Source: Thermoanaerobaculia bacterium
GTDB taxonomy: Bacteria; Acidobacteriota; Thermoanaerobaculia; JALWYX01
NCBI GenBank assembly: GCA_027078415.1
Contig: JALWYX010000045.1
Span: forward strand, 1-52,622
Length of the DNA: 52,622 nucleotides
Direction of reading: 5' to 3'
Below the pieces are notes generated by a model. It was not told where the DNA came from. It saw only the letters and a program-made list of their open reading frames with translations, and ran no database searches. Position numbers and translations under genes: made by a program. How positions within the stretch are numbered: position 1 is the first letter of the stretch; each line of letters starts with the position of its first letter. Shown in pieces: positions 26,338-36,777 of the stretch.

Positions 26338-26917
26338 ATATATATTCATAAATATCTATCCCTGCTTTGCTAAACAGACTTCTTAAAGAGAACAGAGAGA
26401 GCCCCATGATAGCAAAAAAATCTCCTTCTATTTTTTCTATAAATAGGGATCCTAACCCTTGAATTCCGTAGCTACCGGCTTTATCTAGAGGTTCTCTCGA
26501 TCTTACATACCACTCTATTTCACCCTCACTAAGCTCTTTGAAAGTTACTTTACTTACTTTGCACTCGTGGAACACGCTACCCGTTTTTATACGCCTTAGA
26601 GCTGTAGCAGTGTAAACATAGTGACTTTTACCAGATAGTTTACTTAGCATTAAAATTGCTTCCTTTTCGTCTTTCGGTTTCCCGAGAATTTCTCCCCTTA
26701 AAACTACTGTAGTATCTGCAGCTATAACTATACTGTTGTTGGGTACCGAAGGCGATAGTGCTTTTTCTATGGCTAAACGGGTAGTGTAGCTCTCTGGATT
26801 TTCACCTTCCACCAAACTCTCATCTATTTCGGTAGAACAGACGGAAAATCTCATTCCTAGCATTCTCAGTAATTGACTTCTTCTGGGAGATTTGGAAGCT
26901 AGTATTATCCGTTCCAT
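26318..26917 (-). CDS. maf: Maf-family nucleoside triphosphate pyrophosphatase
   Basis: A 199-residue house-cleaning enzyme that hydrolyses non-canonical or modified nucleoside triphosphates (dTTP/UTP or methylated forms) to monophosphates. The N-terminal LASKSPRRSQLLRMLG signature is complete, followed by AADTTVVLRGEILGKP with the catalytic Asp, then YVYTATALR and LDKAGSYGIQGLGSLFIEKIEGDF near the C-terminus. The DxxAGxYxIQG pattern points to the dTTP/UTP-specific (YhdE-like) type. It lies downstream of the MFS/spermidine-synthase gene, 54 bases apart, with no Shine-Dalgarno. Confidence 0.94.
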   Translation of the reverse strand: MERIILASKSPRRSQLLRMLGMRFSVCSTEIDESLVEGENPESYTTRLAIEKALSPSVPNNSIVIAADTTVVLRGEILGKPKDEKEAILMLSKLSGKSHYVYTATALRRIKTGSVFHECKVSKVTFKELSEGEIEWYVRSREPLDKAGSYGIQGLGSLFIEKIEGDFFAIMGLSLFSLRSLFSKAGIDIYEYISNPQIL

Positions 26918-26971
26918 ATGGTTATATGTAATTACGGTGGTTTTGTAAAAGTTACTCTAATTATTTCTCTT

Positions 26972-29380
26972 TTACGGTTCATTCTTAACCATCTTTTTTA
27001 GTAACTCCAAATGCTGATAGAGTTTTTTTTCTGTTGCTAAATATTTGGAAATTATCTCTTTGTTTTCCCCATCTACAAGATAAGGTGGAGGAGTTTTGCT
27101 TCTTAATTGAAGCAAGATAGAAAACGTTGTGAGCCACGGTATATTTCTTACAATAAGTGTTCCGCTTTCATACTCTACAGCCGGTATATCGTCTATATGT
27201 GGAGGAACTCTGGATAGAATGGATTTTAGTGAGTTCTGATCCGCTAAATGCATTGCTACTATGTCTGCTGCTGAATATATATCTATAGACTCTAGTTCTT
27301 TTTTGATCCTATCTGTATTAAAAAGGGAATAGATGTTGTTTATTTTCGGCTGTCTAAAACTCCCTGTTACTATTGTGAAGGAATTGGGAGTGGATAATTC
27401 GTACCAAACGTTTATATAAGGAAAAACTTCGTTAAAAGATTTTAAGATCATAAAGAAATTTTGAGAAGTTAGAGAGTACATAGGTAACCACATCGATGCT
27501 ATACCGTCTTTTTCTAAATTGTCTGCTAGTATCTTGAAGTATTCAAGGGTGTAAAGTGTACTGTTTCCTGCGTAGCGGGGATGGATAGAGTCTGATAAGA
27601 TACAATCAAATTTTTCTCTTGAAGCAAGTAGAAAGTTCCTCCCATCATTTATAACGGTTCTAACTCTACTGTCGGCTAATACACCGTGGTTTATATGTCT
27701 AAAATAGATATTGGATACCTTTAAAACCAAAGGGTTTATTTCAACTATTTTTATAAGGTTGACTTTGTGCAGAGAAACTGCCCATGCGGTCCCACCGCTG
27801 CCAAAACCTATATGAAGAATTTTTTTTGGTTTATCTGCGAGAGCTAGAGGTATGTGTCCTTGAAGCATCTGTATAGCGTAGAGGTCAGGAGAAGTACCTG
27901 CAACGTTTACTCCGTTTATCTCAAGTGATAGATATTTACCCATCAAATCTTTAAGTTCACGCACTACTACTGTTCCTGATACATCTTCTTCGAAATGTAT
28001 AATTCTTTGATCCTTTTTTTGGTAAGTACCTGCAGAGAATAAAATCATATTTTTAGGTAGAAAAATAAAGGATAAAAGAATAATAACTGGTACTAACAGC
28101 GAAGTTAAAGGTATTTTTTTTGCTGTTTTGTATAAAAACGCTAATCCCGTTGCGAAGTTTAGTATGGATAGAAGAAGTAGAGAATTTTGAGTACCTAGTG
28201 TGGGTATCAATAGAAATCCAGTAAGAATGGATCCTGCTATTGAACCTATGGTGTTGAAACTGTATACGGCACCTACTGCTTCTCCACTATTTTTGAAATC
28301 TAAAAAAACGTCCACAGCTAATGGAAAAGAGATACCCATACAGACAGTTGGTATAATTAAAAGTAAAGCTACTGAAAGAAGTTGGACTAGCAAAATTTCA
28401 CCGTAGGAGGTCGGAGCCAATATTTTAGCAAACAGGACAAGTATCTCGTTTAGTTTAGCAAATAATAGTATGTGTATAACTATCCATATTGCCAGGACAG
28501 TTTCTACTAAAAATAATAAGTAAAATTTGTTTGTATATCTTATTGAGTTCACTAGTATACTTCCTATTGCTATACCTATTAAGAAAACGGTTAGCATGAG
28601 AGAATAGGAGTATACGGATGAGCCTATGTATAAAACTAACACTCTACTCCATATAACTTCGTAACCTAAACTGGTTGCTCCCATCAGAGCAAATAGGGTT
28701 AGGTATAGATTTTTGCTTGATCTATCGGGTTGTAAAGTTTTACTGGTCTCTTTCTGCCAGCTTTTTCCTAAAAATACAATTATTACTATTAATGCCGCTA
28801 TAAAGTTAAGTATTGCCGATAGATAAAGTGTGGCTATTAACCCGAAGTTTTTTATAAAGTAAAACCCCGAAAAGGATGTTCCTGCTACAGCACCTGCTGT
28901 GTTTATGCCATAAAGTAACGCTGTTGATCGTACAGTCTCTATCTTTTCACTTCTTGTGAGAGCTTTTACTATTAGGGGTAGGGTTGCTCCCATAAGAAAT
29001 GTTGGTGGTAAAAGGAAAAAGGTCGCTAATACTATTCTAGTTAAGATAAAAATGAAGCTTTGATCTCCAAATGTTTGGAAAATTTCTATATAAGCTTTTT
29101 CTATAATTTTGAAAAAATATGGAGAACTTATAGCTAGAATACCGATTACTATTTCTGCTACCACGTAAATAATATGTGGTTTACTACTCTTGTCTGCCCA
29201 TTTTCCTCCCCATAAAGATCCAAACCCTAATCCCGCCATAAATATTGCAAGGAGCGTTGATGTTGCTTGTGTCGTGTTACCAAATATAAGACCTAGATAA
29301 CGTAACCAAACCACCTGATCCATTAGGGAAGCAAATCCTGTGAGAAAGAAGGCTAATGGTATAGCTATTGTTCTGGTCAT
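26972..29380 (-). CDS. Membrane-fused spermidine synthase-like protein (MFS/SpeE fusion)
   Basis: An 802-residue fusion. Residues 1-440 hold about twelve membrane segments in two blocks (1-210 and 220-440), each with the FLPPTFLMGATLPL or IIPTVCMGISFPL motif of MFS-like proteins. Residues from about 460 form a Rossmann domain with ILHIGFGSGGTAWAV (SAM-type site), IVEINPLVLKVS, DGRNFLLASREKFDCILSDS and TLYTLEYFKI, as in spermidine synthase. Fusions of this kind are widespread but of unproven substrate; some may not use polyamines at all. On its strand a TATAAA box lies five bases before the ATG and there is no Shine-Dalgarno. The divergent gene starts 50-70 bases away. Confidence 0.85.
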   Translation of the reverse strand: MTRTIAIPLAFFLTGFASLMDQVVWLRYLGLIFGNTTQATSTLLAIFMAGLGFGSLWGGKWADKSSKPHIIYVVAEIVIGILAISSPYFFKIIEKAYIEIFQTFGDQSFIFILTRIVLATFFLLPPTFLMGATLPLIVKALTRSEKIETVRSTALLYGINTAGAVAGTSFSGFYFIKNFGLIATLYLSAILNFIAALIVIIVFLGKSWQKETSKTLQPDRSSKNLYLTLFALMGATSLGYEVIWSRVLVLYIGSSVYSYSLMLTVFLIGIAIGSILVNSIRYTNKFYLLFLVETVLAIWIVIHILLFAKLNEILVLFAKILAPTSYGEILLVQLLSVALLLIIPTVCMGISFPLAVDVFLDFKNSGEAVGAVYSFNTIGSIAGSILTGFLLIPTLGTQNSLLLLSILNFATGLAFLYKTAKKIPLTSLLVPVIILLSFIFLPKNMILFSAGTYQKKDQRIIHFEEDVSGTVVVRELKDLMGKYLSLEINGVNVAGTSPDLYAIQMLQGHIPLALADKPKKILHIGFGSGGTAWAVSLHKVNLIKIVEINPLVLKVSNIYFRHINHGVLADSRVRTVINDGRNFLLASREKFDCILSDSIHPRYAGNSTLYTLEYFKILADNLEKDGIASMWLPMYSLTSQNFFMILKSFNEVFPYINVWYELSTPNSFTIVTGSFRQPKINNIYSLFNTDRIKKELESIDIYSAADIVAMHLADQNSLKSILSRVPPHIDDIPAVEYESGTLIVRNIPWLTTFSILLQLRSKTPPPYLVDGENKEIISKYLATEKKLYQHLELLKKMVKNEP

Positions 29381-29448
29381 AATAATTTATAATTTATATC
29401 AAATTCCCGTATAATTTCCTTATAATCTTAGTGATAATTTGCGTAACA

Positions 29449-31587
29449 ATGAATTTACGTAGTCACGGTTATATATACCTGTGGTCTTTCTTTTTAATTG
29501 GATTGGGGAGTTACTTAGCTTTTTTACCTAAGCCAGGTATTCCTATTGCTATGAAATCTGATGAACCTGCTTACTTTCTTGCTGCTGTTAGTTTGGTAAA
29601 AGATTTCGATATCCGATTCGATGAAGTTGATCTCGAGAGAGGGTTTAAATATTTTCCGTTTACTCCTATAAATAACCTTATACTGGCAAGTGATGACGGA
29701 TGGGAGACTGTATATTACGGCAAACCTTTCTTATACTCTTTCTGTGCTGCACCTTTCGTTGCTCTATTAGGAGCTAATGGAATACTGTTTTTTAATTTTA
29801 TCCTTTTTATGGGAATGATATTGTGTGGAGGTATATGGCTATCACAATTTTTAGATAGAAATATAGCTTTTTTGTTATCTTTTCTCTTTTTCAGCTTTTC
29901 TAATCTGGCCGCTTATGTAACTTGGATGCATCCTGAAGTATTTATGGCATCTTCTCTTTTTTTTTCGCTCCTTATATTGATTTGGAAAAAGGATAGCAAT
30001 TTGTTTCTTTTCTTAAGTGGGGCTATTCTAGCTATGGGAACGTATCATAAACCTATGCTTGTTGCATTTATACTAGTACCATTTGCATTAGCACTATCTA
30101 TGAAAAAAGCAAAGATAGTTATCTTATGGTTAATAGGTTTTACCTCTTCTCTAATTCTGTGGTGTTCTCTGTCTATCTTGTTTATGGGGCATCCTAACGC
30201 TTATCTAGGTTTGGATAGAGCGGGGTATAAGTTTGATACCTCAGACGATTATGAAAAAGCTTTTAGCAGCGTTAGAGAAGAGTATAAAAAATCGCTGGTA
30301 CCCAAAAAGGGTGAATCTGAAGGCGAACATAAAAGGACTCCTAAGAATTCTTGGGAATGGTTGTTGTTTGTTCCTTCATTCCCTCTCTCTCTTTTCGGAG
30401 AAAATCTTAAGTACTTTTTCCTAGGTCGTCACACTGGAATGGTTGTCTATATGCCTTTTGCTGTAGCCGCTGTTTTGACTTTTGTCTTCTCTAAAAATAA
30501 AAACTTTTGGAAATTAGCTGTGTTGGTATCTATATTATCTGTAGCACTGTTTTTTTTGATTTGGTTGTATTTTAATTGGCACGGAGGTGGAGGCTTTATT
30601 GGTAATAGATACTTTGTTATAGTTTATCCAGCTTTCTTTTTCCTAATATCGGATAGTAGATATACTTTACCTTTATTGGGTTCTGCAGCTATTTGGAGCG
30701 CATTGTTCGCGTTCCATTACCTTCTTCATCCTTTTGGTATACCAGTACATAGACCTACATTACAGTACCATGTCCGATCTCCTATTTTTCAATTCTTCCC
30801 TTTAGAACTTACAATGTTGGACAGGATTCCTGGTTATCATGGACAAAAATTTAAAGATTTGTGGTTTCTAGGTAGAAAAGATCAACTGTTATTTAGTAGA
30901 GAAGAGATACATCTTTTTGGAACAGCCAAGTCTGAACTCTACCTCTATTCTGAAAAAAAATTAAAAAAGCTAGGTTTTCTAGTTTACACTCCTAAAGTAC
31001 CTAATAAAGTGTACTTTAAGGTGGGAAAGAAAAAAGAAGTTTCGCTTTTACATCCTCGCCATACGATGGTTACTATAGAATCTCCTGAAGTTTATAAGAT
31101 TCTGGTCAACAATACGTATGTGTATAAATTAATAATTAAAGCTGATAGAGCAGGTTTTGTTCCCGATTTCAATGGATATCTGGGAGTTACTATAGTTCCT
31201 GTAACAAACTATGGAATATTGGATAAAGATATATTCGCCATTAAATGGATATCGGTTAGTTTGCCAACTGTATTGAGTAGGGAGACAGATATTGAAGTGG
31301 AAGTAAGAGTTGCGAACTTGAGTAGGTACACCTGGCCTGGTTCTGGTAATCCCAATGTTAAGATAGGATGTTGGTGGAAAAAAGATAAATTGCGGGTAGG
31401 AGAAGTGTTTCGTGGTGCTCTGCCTAGCGATCTTCCCTCCGGAAGGAGGAAGGCTGTAGTTTTGAATGTAATAACTCCTAAGGATCCAGGTGAATATTTG
31501 TTTGTGTGTGATGCGTTGTTGGAGTACATTAGCTGGTTTTCCCATAAGGGTGCAAGTAGGATTGAGACTGAGGTTACTGTTGAATAG
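29449..31587 (+). CDS. GT-C type membrane glycosyltransferase with C-terminal Ig-like domain
   Basis: A 712-residue protein from the ATG; GTG at 29431 is an in-frame alternative. About ten hydrophobic segments fill residues 8-440. After the first, an MKSDEPAYF loop carries Asp38-Glu39, the GT-C acidic motif. Two hydrophilic segments follow, around 255-310 and 470-560. From about 590 a beta-rich domain contains VEVRVANLSRYTWPGSG and VVLNVITPKDPGEYLFVCD, resembling an immunoglobulin-like domain such as those that bind glycans or partner proteins. It probably glycosylates a protein or lipid-linked glycan on the periplasmic side. It heads a long same-strand gene run, two bases before accA. Confidence 0.72.
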   Translation: MNLRSHGYIYLWSFFLIGLGSYLAFLPKPGIPIAMKSDEPAYFLAAVSLVKDFDIRFDEVDLERGFKYFPFTPINNLILASDDGWETVYYGKPFLYSFCAAPFVALLGANGILFFNFILFMGMILCGGIWLSQFLDRNIAFLLSFLFFSFSNLAAYVTWMHPEVFMASSLFFSLLILIWKKDSNLFLFLSGAILAMGTYHKPMLVAFILVPFALALSMKKAKIVILWLIGFTSSLILWCSLSILFMGHPNAYLGLDRAGYKFDTSDDYEKAFSSVREEYKKSLVPKKGESEGEHKRTPKNSWEWLLFVPSFPLSLFGENLKYFFLGRHTGMVVYMPFAVAAVLTFVFSKNKNFWKLAVLVSILSVALFFLIWLYFNWHGGGGFIGNRYFVIVYPAFFFLISDSRYTLPLLGSAAIWSALFAFHYLLHPFGIPVHRPTLQYHVRSPIFQFFPLELTMLDRIPGYHGQKFKDLWFLGRKDQLLFSREEIHLFGTAKSELYLYSEKKLKKLGFLVYTPKVPNKVYFKVGKKKEVSLLHPRHTMVTIESPEVYKILVNNTYVYKLIIKADRAGFVPDFNGYLGVTIVPVTNYGILDKDIFAIKWISVSLPTVLSRETDIEVEVRVANLSRYTWPGSGNPNVKIGCWWKKDKLRVGEVFRGALPSDLPSGRRKAVVLNVITPKDPGEYLFVCDALLEYISWFSHKGASRIETEVTVE

Positions 31588-31589
31588 GT

Positions 31590-32531
31590 ATGATGGAAGA
31601 ATATTTTAATAAGCTAGATCTTTTGAAGGAAAAGATAGATAGGTATAAAGCTCTGGGTTCTTCTACCGGTGTAGATAAAGAGTTGGAGAAGGTAAGAAAA
31701 GAAGTCATTGAGCTTTATCAAAAATATAGAAACAAACTTTCTAGATGGGATAGGGTTATATTAGCTCGTTATCCAAACCGCCCTTATACGTTAGATTTTG
31801 TTAAAGCGATATTCTCAGATTGGGTGGAACTGCATGGAGATAGATTTTTTGCGGATGATCCTGCGATCGTTGCAGGAATTGCTAAATTTAAAAATAGAAG
31901 CGTAGCTATAATTGGGCATCAAAAGGGGAGTAACACTAAAGAAAGGGTGTATAGAAACTTTGGTCAACCTCGCCCTGAAGGCTATAGGAAAGCTGTAAGG
32001 ATTATGCAGTTGGCAGAAAAGTTTAATCTTCCGTTGATAACATTTATAGATACTCCCGGAGCTTATCCTGGTATAGGTGCTGAGGAGAGAGGGCAAGCTG
32101 AGGCTATAGCTAGGAGCTTAGAGGTTATGGCACTTCTTAGAACACCTATAGTTGTTGTAGTTACCGGAGAAGGAGGAAGTGGGGGAGCGTTAGCCCTTAG
32201 CTTGGGAGATAAAATATTTATGCTAGAAAATGCCATATATTCAGTTATTTCTCCAGAAGGATGTGCAGCTATATTATGGAGAACCCAAGATAAAAAAGAG
32301 GAAGCCGCTGAAAATCTTCATCTAACATCGTATGATCTGAAGAAATTAGGAATAATAGATGATATTATACCTGAGCCTCCCGGAGGAGCTCATATGTACC
32401 CTGAAGAAGTTTTCTTGAGCGTAGAAAAGTACATAGATAAATCTTTAAGAGAACTTTGCGAAAAAAGAATAGAAACTTTGATCCAACAACGAGGCGATAG
32501 ATTTCGCAGTATTAAGTTCTATAAAGAATGA
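31590..32531 (+). CDS. accA: Acetyl-CoA carboxylase carboxyltransferase subunit alpha
   Basis: Transfers carboxyl from biotin to acetyl-CoA together with AccD to make malonyl-CoA for fatty acid synthesis. 313 residues, normal length. The N-terminal helix hairpin is followed by DWVELHGDRFFADDPAIVAG, FGQPRPEGYRKA, FIDTPGAYPGIGAEERGQ and VTGEGGSGGALAL, which form the crotonase-like fold and oxyanion holes. ISPEGCAAILWR is conserved. Two adjacent ATGs (31590 and 31593) could both start translation. AccD is not in the window. The stop overlaps the recJ start by four bases. Confidence 0.97.
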   Translation: MMEEYFNKLDLLKEKIDRYKALGSSTGVDKELEKVRKEVIELYQKYRNKLSRWDRVILARYPNRPYTLDFVKAIFSDWVELHGDRFFADDPAIVAGIAKFKNRSVAIIGHQKGSNTKERVYRNFGQPRPEGYRKAVRIMQLAEKFNLPLITFIDTPGAYPGIGAEERGQAEAIARSLEVMALLRTPIVVVVTGEGGSGGALALSLGDKIFMLENAIYSVISPEGCAAILWRTQDKKEEAAENLHLTSYDLKKLGIIDDIIPEPPGGAHMYPEEVFLSVEKYIDKSLRELCEKRIETLIQQRGDRFRSIKFYKE

Positions 32532-34183
32532 AAGGTTATCCAGATAAAACGTTAACAAATGACAGTTTTGAAGATAAAGTGCTGGATCTATTTTGTAGAG
32601 AAGGAATACCCTATTGGACAGCTAAGTTACTTATAACAAGAGGGATAAGGGAGTTAGATTTAGCTAAAAAATTCCTTTCGCCTGATATGTCTCTTATAAA
32701 AAGAAAAAATTTGTTAAATTTCGCAAAGGCTTTGGAAATAGTTAAAAAAACAACAGATATAGATAACTTTATGATAGTTGCTGACTACGACGTAGATGGT
32801 ATAACTTCTGCAGCTATACTCTATGCAATGCTGAGCTTTTTAGGAAAACGTAATGTGGAAGTTTTTATTCCTACTAGAGAAGAAGGGTATGGATTATCTG
32901 AACGTCACTTGAGAGTTGCACTTGAGAAAAAAGTTAAAATTGTTATAGCCCTTGATTGTGGTACAAACGCTGTTGAACTTATAAAAAAATTCAAACAAAA
33001 CGGTATAGAAGTAATAGTAATAGATCATCATATTCCTCTGATTCCTATTCCAGAACAACTAGTGGTAGTAAATCCTAAACAGAGCAACTGTTATTACCCT
33101 TTCAAAGATTTTGCTACCGCCGGTATAGCGCTTAAATTTGCTCTAGAGTTAGCAAAAATACATGGTAAGTATTACGGAGAGCTTCCTATCCAACTTATGC
33201 GTATAGCGGCTATAGGTACTATCGCTGATGTCGTTCCCCTTTTAGATGAAAACAGAGTTATCGCTTATCATGGCCTTAAGAATCTAGGATACACTAAATC
33301 CCCAGGGATAAAAGAACTTATACGTTTTGCACCTAAAAAGAGTATCGATTCTGAATGGATCTCTTTTTATGTAGCTCCTAAGATAAATGCGGCTGGTAGA
33401 TTAGGTGATCCTAAAATTGCTTTCGATTTTTTGCTTACACGTGACAGTAAAGATGCTTCTGTACTCTATTGGAAGATAGATAAGCTTAATAAACTGCGAA
33501 AAAAGTTAGAAAGAAAGATAGTACAGGATGCACTATCTATATATGAGAAAGATGCAACCGAAAACTCTTTTTTTGTCGCTTGGAGCGATAAGTGGCAAAG
33601 AGGTCTGTTAGGGACAGCAGCGTCTAAAGTAGCAAAAACAATCAAGTCACCCGTAGCTCTATTTGCAGTAGAAGGAGAAATTGCTGTAGGGTCTGCAAGA
33701 AGCTATGGAGAAATAGAACTTTTACCTGTTTTGCAAAAGATGAAAAGAGTTTTTTTAGAATTTGGTGGGCACTCTAAAGCTGCAGGGTTGAAGGTAAAAA
33801 CTGTGTCACTTTGTGATCTCAAGAAGGAACTTTCCAGATTTAAATTTTTGCCAGAAAAAAACTTTTTTAAATACGAATTGTTTGTATCACCTTCTGTTTT
33901 AACAACTGTAGATTTTTTCGAACAGATAAATTTGCTAGAACCCTTTGGCGAGGGCAATCCTCCTCCTCTTATTAAAACTTCTCCTTTGCTAGTTGAATCG
34001 ATTATGAAAAAAAATTTCTTGAGCGGGTTAAAGTTAATTACACCTGATGGTAAAACACTCGATGTTAAATGTTGGGAAGAATCTGTAAAGCTTCCTAAAG
34101 TAGGTGATACAATTACTGCTGTTTTTAGAATTAGGAGTCGATCTTCAATAGAAATAGTATATTGGGAAGAAACTAAAAAGTGA
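32528..34183 (+). CDS. recJ: Single-stranded-DNA-specific exonuclease RecJ
   Basis: A 5'-to-3' single-strand DNA exonuclease of the DHH family used in recombination and mismatch repair. 551 residues, near the normal 560-580. Motifs: VADYDVDGITSAAILY near residue 87 (motif I), ALDCGTNAVE, VIDHH (the DHH motif), AAIGTIADVVPL, and FGGHSKAAGL in the DHHA1 domain. A C-terminal OB-like domain follows from about residue 430. It overlaps accA and the next gene by four bases each, so the three genes are probably translated together. Confidence 0.95.
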   Translation: MKGYPDKTLTNDSFEDKVLDLFCREGIPYWTAKLLITRGIRELDLAKKFLSPDMSLIKRKNLLNFAKALEIVKKTTDIDNFMIVADYDVDGITSAAILYAMLSFLGKRNVEVFIPTREEGYGLSERHLRVALEKKVKIVIALDCGTNAVELIKKFKQNGIEVIVIDHHIPLIPIPEQLVVVNPKQSNCYYPFKDFATAGIALKFALELAKIHGKYYGELPIQLMRIAAIGTIADVVPLLDENRVIAYHGLKNLGYTKSPGIKELIRFAPKKSIDSEWISFYVAPKINAAGRLGDPKIAFDFLLTRDSKDASVLYWKIDKLNKLRKKLERKIVQDALSIYEKDATENSFFVAWSDKWQRGLLGTAASKVAKTIKSPVALFAVEGEIAVGSARSYGEIELLPVLQKMKRVFLEFGGHSKAAGLKVKTVSLCDLKKELSRFKFLPEKNFFKYELFVSPSVLTTVDFFEQINLLEPFGEGNPPPLIKTSPLLVESIMKKNFLSGLKLITPDGKTLDVKCWEESVKLPKVGDTITAVFRIRSRSSIEIVYWEETKK

Positions 34184-36036
34184 ACAGACCATTTAAAATC
34201 GTAGTGTATCTGTCTATAGTGCTGCTTATCGCTTTTAGTGCTTTGTATGTTATAGGTAAAAATTTTGAAGCTGTGTTTTACAAGACAGAGCCTACTTCTC
34301 TTTTGGATGTTCTTGAAATAGGAAAAGGTTTTGAGCAGAGTGTTTACAAGGGTGATCAGATTATAGCTGTTGTTAAGGGTAAACTTACTCTTCGTAGAAA
34401 AGATAAGAATGTTGAACTATCAGAAGCTTTTTTTACCTATTTGTCTCCAAGGGGTGAAAAGTATAGATTAGAGAGCAAAAAAGCGGTTTTCAATTTTGAA
34501 AGTAACAGCGGCTATCTCAGTGGGGGGGTGAGGATAGCTTTGCCTGATAAGTTTACTATACTAACAGAACAGCTGGAAATTAAAGGAAGGGAGGCTCGTA
34601 GTAAGGATAAGGTAGTGTTCACTAATCGAGAATTGGGTATATACGGTAGGAGTGATAATCTCATTGTTTATATGGAAGAGGAGCTAGTTATTCTAAAGGG
34701 TGCAGTGGAGGTAGAAGGCCGATTGGCAAACGGTGATAAATTTAGTTTCATAACCGATAGGGTTATTTTGAACGAAAAAGAGAAACGTATAGAGATACCT
34801 TCTTACTTTAAATTTGTTTCTGATAGCTCTAACTTGAGCGCTAATAGAGCTACTGTTTTTTGGGATAAAGATAGCTATACGGCATTTATCAGGAGCAACG
34901 TGTACGCTAGCGTTACTTATATACAGAACTGGTCAAACACCGAATTTGATCTATGGGGTGGAAAGTTGTACGTTACATACTCAGCTACGGGAGGGGGAGG
35001 TATAGATAAGGTGTTACTAGAAGGTCAAGGTAAAGCTCCGGCAGTTGTTAATTTGAAGGATGGTTATTTGGAAAGTACTGTAATAAGAGGAAAGGTAATA
35101 GAGTTGTATAGAGTTGGAAGCGGTTTTTCTCTGCAGATAGCTGTTAAGGGTACTGTAGAAAGATTTGTGGGGGATGAAGGATATAGGAGAGAACTACTCC
35201 TTTTGTGTTCAGATAAGATGAGAATAGAAACAGATTCAAACTTTGATCCTAAAGTTGTATTTGTTGAAAACGGATTCGATTTTCACGTGCCTTCTTACCA
35301 AATTTCTGGCGATACAGGAATTTTTAATTTTAAGGAGAAAGCAATAAAGATCTTGTCAGAAAAGTATACCTATGTTTTAGCTCCTTTATTGGAGATTAGA
35401 GCAAAAAACGTTTTTCATAAAAGAAGGGTAGTGGAGTTTTTTGATAATGTACATTTAAGAATCCTCTCTTCAAGAGAGGAAGGGAAATACCTGTTTATTA
35501 GATCTAAAAAGAGCAAGTACGATCTTGAACAAAGGGTTTTTTATTTTAATGTTGGTGTAGAAGCCTGGGATGAAAGATTTATTCTTCGTAGCGATTCTCT
35601 TATATATTACCTGAAAGAGGAAAAGATCACAGCTGGAAAGCCCGTAAAAGTTAAAATAGAGCATGAAGAAGATGTGATACATTTAAGCTCTTCAACTATG
35701 GAAATAGATCAGAGGTCAAAGGTTGTTAAATTTTTTGGCGATGTGGAGATGAGATCTTCCGATGGTTTAGTTAAGACCGATATGTTGATAGCAAAGTATT
35801 ATGAAAGTATAGAGGAGATAGAATTTATAGAGGGTAAAGGGAACGTTGAATGGAAAGCTGAGCAGCAAGGGATAGAAGGTTACGGAGATTATTTTTTACT
35901 GAAAATGGAGGAGAAGGTGGTTGTTATAGAGGGTAATCCTGCGAAATTTTATAAAGGGAAGAACACTTCCGTCTCTGGGCCGAGGATTATTTATAATTTT
36001 GATCGAGACAACATTAACGTTCTTAAAGATGTCTAG
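34180..36036 (+). CDS. Long LptC/LptA-type LPS transport protein
   Basis: A 618-residue protein with one N-terminal membrane helix (about 8-26) and an extended all-beta periplasmic part. Several segments follow the OstA/LptC jelly-roll pattern of short alternating strands (for example [65 protein letters not shown]). LptC and LptA are normally about 190 residues each, so this single chain is much longer and probably fuses both. It starts with GTG overlapping the recJ stop, and its 3' end overlaps lptB by eight bases. LptB directly downstream supports a role in LPS transport. The domain count is an estimate. Confidence 0.75.
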   Translation: MNRPFKIVVYLSIVLLIAFSALYVIGKNFEAVFYKTEPTSLLDVLEIGKGFEQSVYKGDQIIAVVKGKLTLRRKDKNVELSEAFFTYLSPRGEKYRLESKKAVFNFESNSGYLSGGVRIALPDKFTILTEQLEIKGREARSKDKVVFTNRELGIYGRSDNLIVYMEEELVILKGAVEVEGRLANGDKFSFITDRVILNEKEKRIEIPSYFKFVSDSSNLSANRATVFWDKDSYTAFIRSNVYASVTYIQNWSNTEFDLWGGKLYVTYSATGGGGIDKVLLEGQGKAPAVVNLKDGYLESTVIRGKVIELYRVGSGFSLQIAVKGTVERFVGDEGYRRELLLLCSDKMRIETDSNFDPKVVFVENGFDFHVPSYQISGDTGIFNFKEKAIKILSEKYTYVLAPLLEIRAKNVFHKRRVVEFFDNVHLRILSSREEGKYLFIRSKKSKYDLEQRVFYFNVGVEAWDERFILRSDSLIYYLKEEKITAGKPVKVKIEHEEDVIHLSSSTMEIDQRSKVVKFFGDVEMRSSDGLVKTDMLIAKYYESIEEIEFIEGKGNVEWKAEQQGIEGYGDYFLLKMEEKVVVIEGNPAKFYKGKNTSVSGPRIIYNFDRDNINVLKDV

Positions 36037-36760
36037 AGAACCGATCCTGTATACTGAAAATTTGAGGAAAAGTTACGGTACAAAAGAAGTTGTAAAAGGA
36101 GTTAATCTCCTTCTTAGAAAAGGTGAAATAGTAGGTCTTCTAGGTCCTAACGGTGCGGGGAAGACAACAACGTTTCATATGATAGTTGGATTTGTTAGGC
36201 CAACAGCTGGAAAGATCTATTTAGGTGACCAGGATATAACTGAGCTACCTGTTTACAAACGAGCTAAGCTAGGTATCACATATCTTCCTCAGGAGCCGTC
36301 TGTTTTTAGAGGGTTGTCTGTTCGTGAAAATATAGAGGTTGTTTTAGAGGAAAAAGGAGTTGGTATAGCTGAGAGAAGGAGAATAGTTACCTCTCTTCTT
36401 ATCGACTTCGGTTTGGAAAGAGTAAAAGATACCAAAGGTGGACATTTGTCTGGGGGTGAAAGGAGGAGAACGGAGATTGCTAGAGCTTTAGCTACTGATC
36501 CTAAATTTATTCTTTTAGATGAACCGTTTGCGGGTATAGATCCTATAGCTGTTGATGATATCCAGAAAATTATAATCTCCTTGAAAACAAAAGGTATAGG
36601 AATACTTATAACTGATCATAACGTTAGGGAGACGTTGAAAATCACTGATAGAGCTTATATCATCAGAGAAGGAGAACTTTTTAAAGAAGGTTCTCCAAGT
36701 GAGTTGTCGGAAGATGAAGAAGTCAGAAATACTTACTTAGGAAAAGAGTTTGTACTGTAG
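36029..36760 (+). CDS. lptB: LPS export ABC transporter ATPase LptB
   Basis: The ATPase that powers LPS extraction by LptFG. 243 residues from the ATG. An in-frame TTG at 35999 would add ten residues that do not look like the family. Walker [17 protein letters not shown], the Q-loop [14 protein letters not shown], signature [16 protein letters not shown], Walker [17 protein letters not shown] and the switch His in [11 protein letters not shown] are all present, and the FAGIDP and GITYLPQE segments are LptB hallmarks. It overlaps the lptC/lptA-type gene and precedes rpoN by 14 bases. lptF/lptG are not in the window. Confidence 0.95.
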   Translation: MSREPILYTENLRKSYGTKEVVKGVNLLLRKGEIVGLLGPNGAGKTTTFHMIVGFVRPTAGKIYLGDQDITELPVYKRAKLGITYLPQEPSVFRGLSVRENIEVVLEEKGVGIAERRRIVTSLLIDFGLERVKDTKGGHLSGGERRRTEIARALATDPKFILLDEPFAGIDPIAVDDIQKIIISLKTKGIGILITDHNVRETLKITDRAYIIREGELFKEGSPSELSEDEEVRNTYLGKEFVL

Positions 36761-36763
36761 CGT

Positions 36764-36777
36764 AGGAGGCGATTTTG
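36764..36777 (+). promoter_or_regulatory. Ribosome site fixing the TTG start of rpoN
   Basis: AGGAGG at 36764-36769 is five bases before TTG at 36775. The next in-frame ATG lies inside the conserved activator-interacting region, so TTG is the start. Confidence 0.75.

Noticed and set aside
31129-31545. 138-codon open frame on the minus strand inside the GT-C gene
   Set aside because: It lies opposite a continuous beta-domain coding sequence and shows no protein-like pattern.
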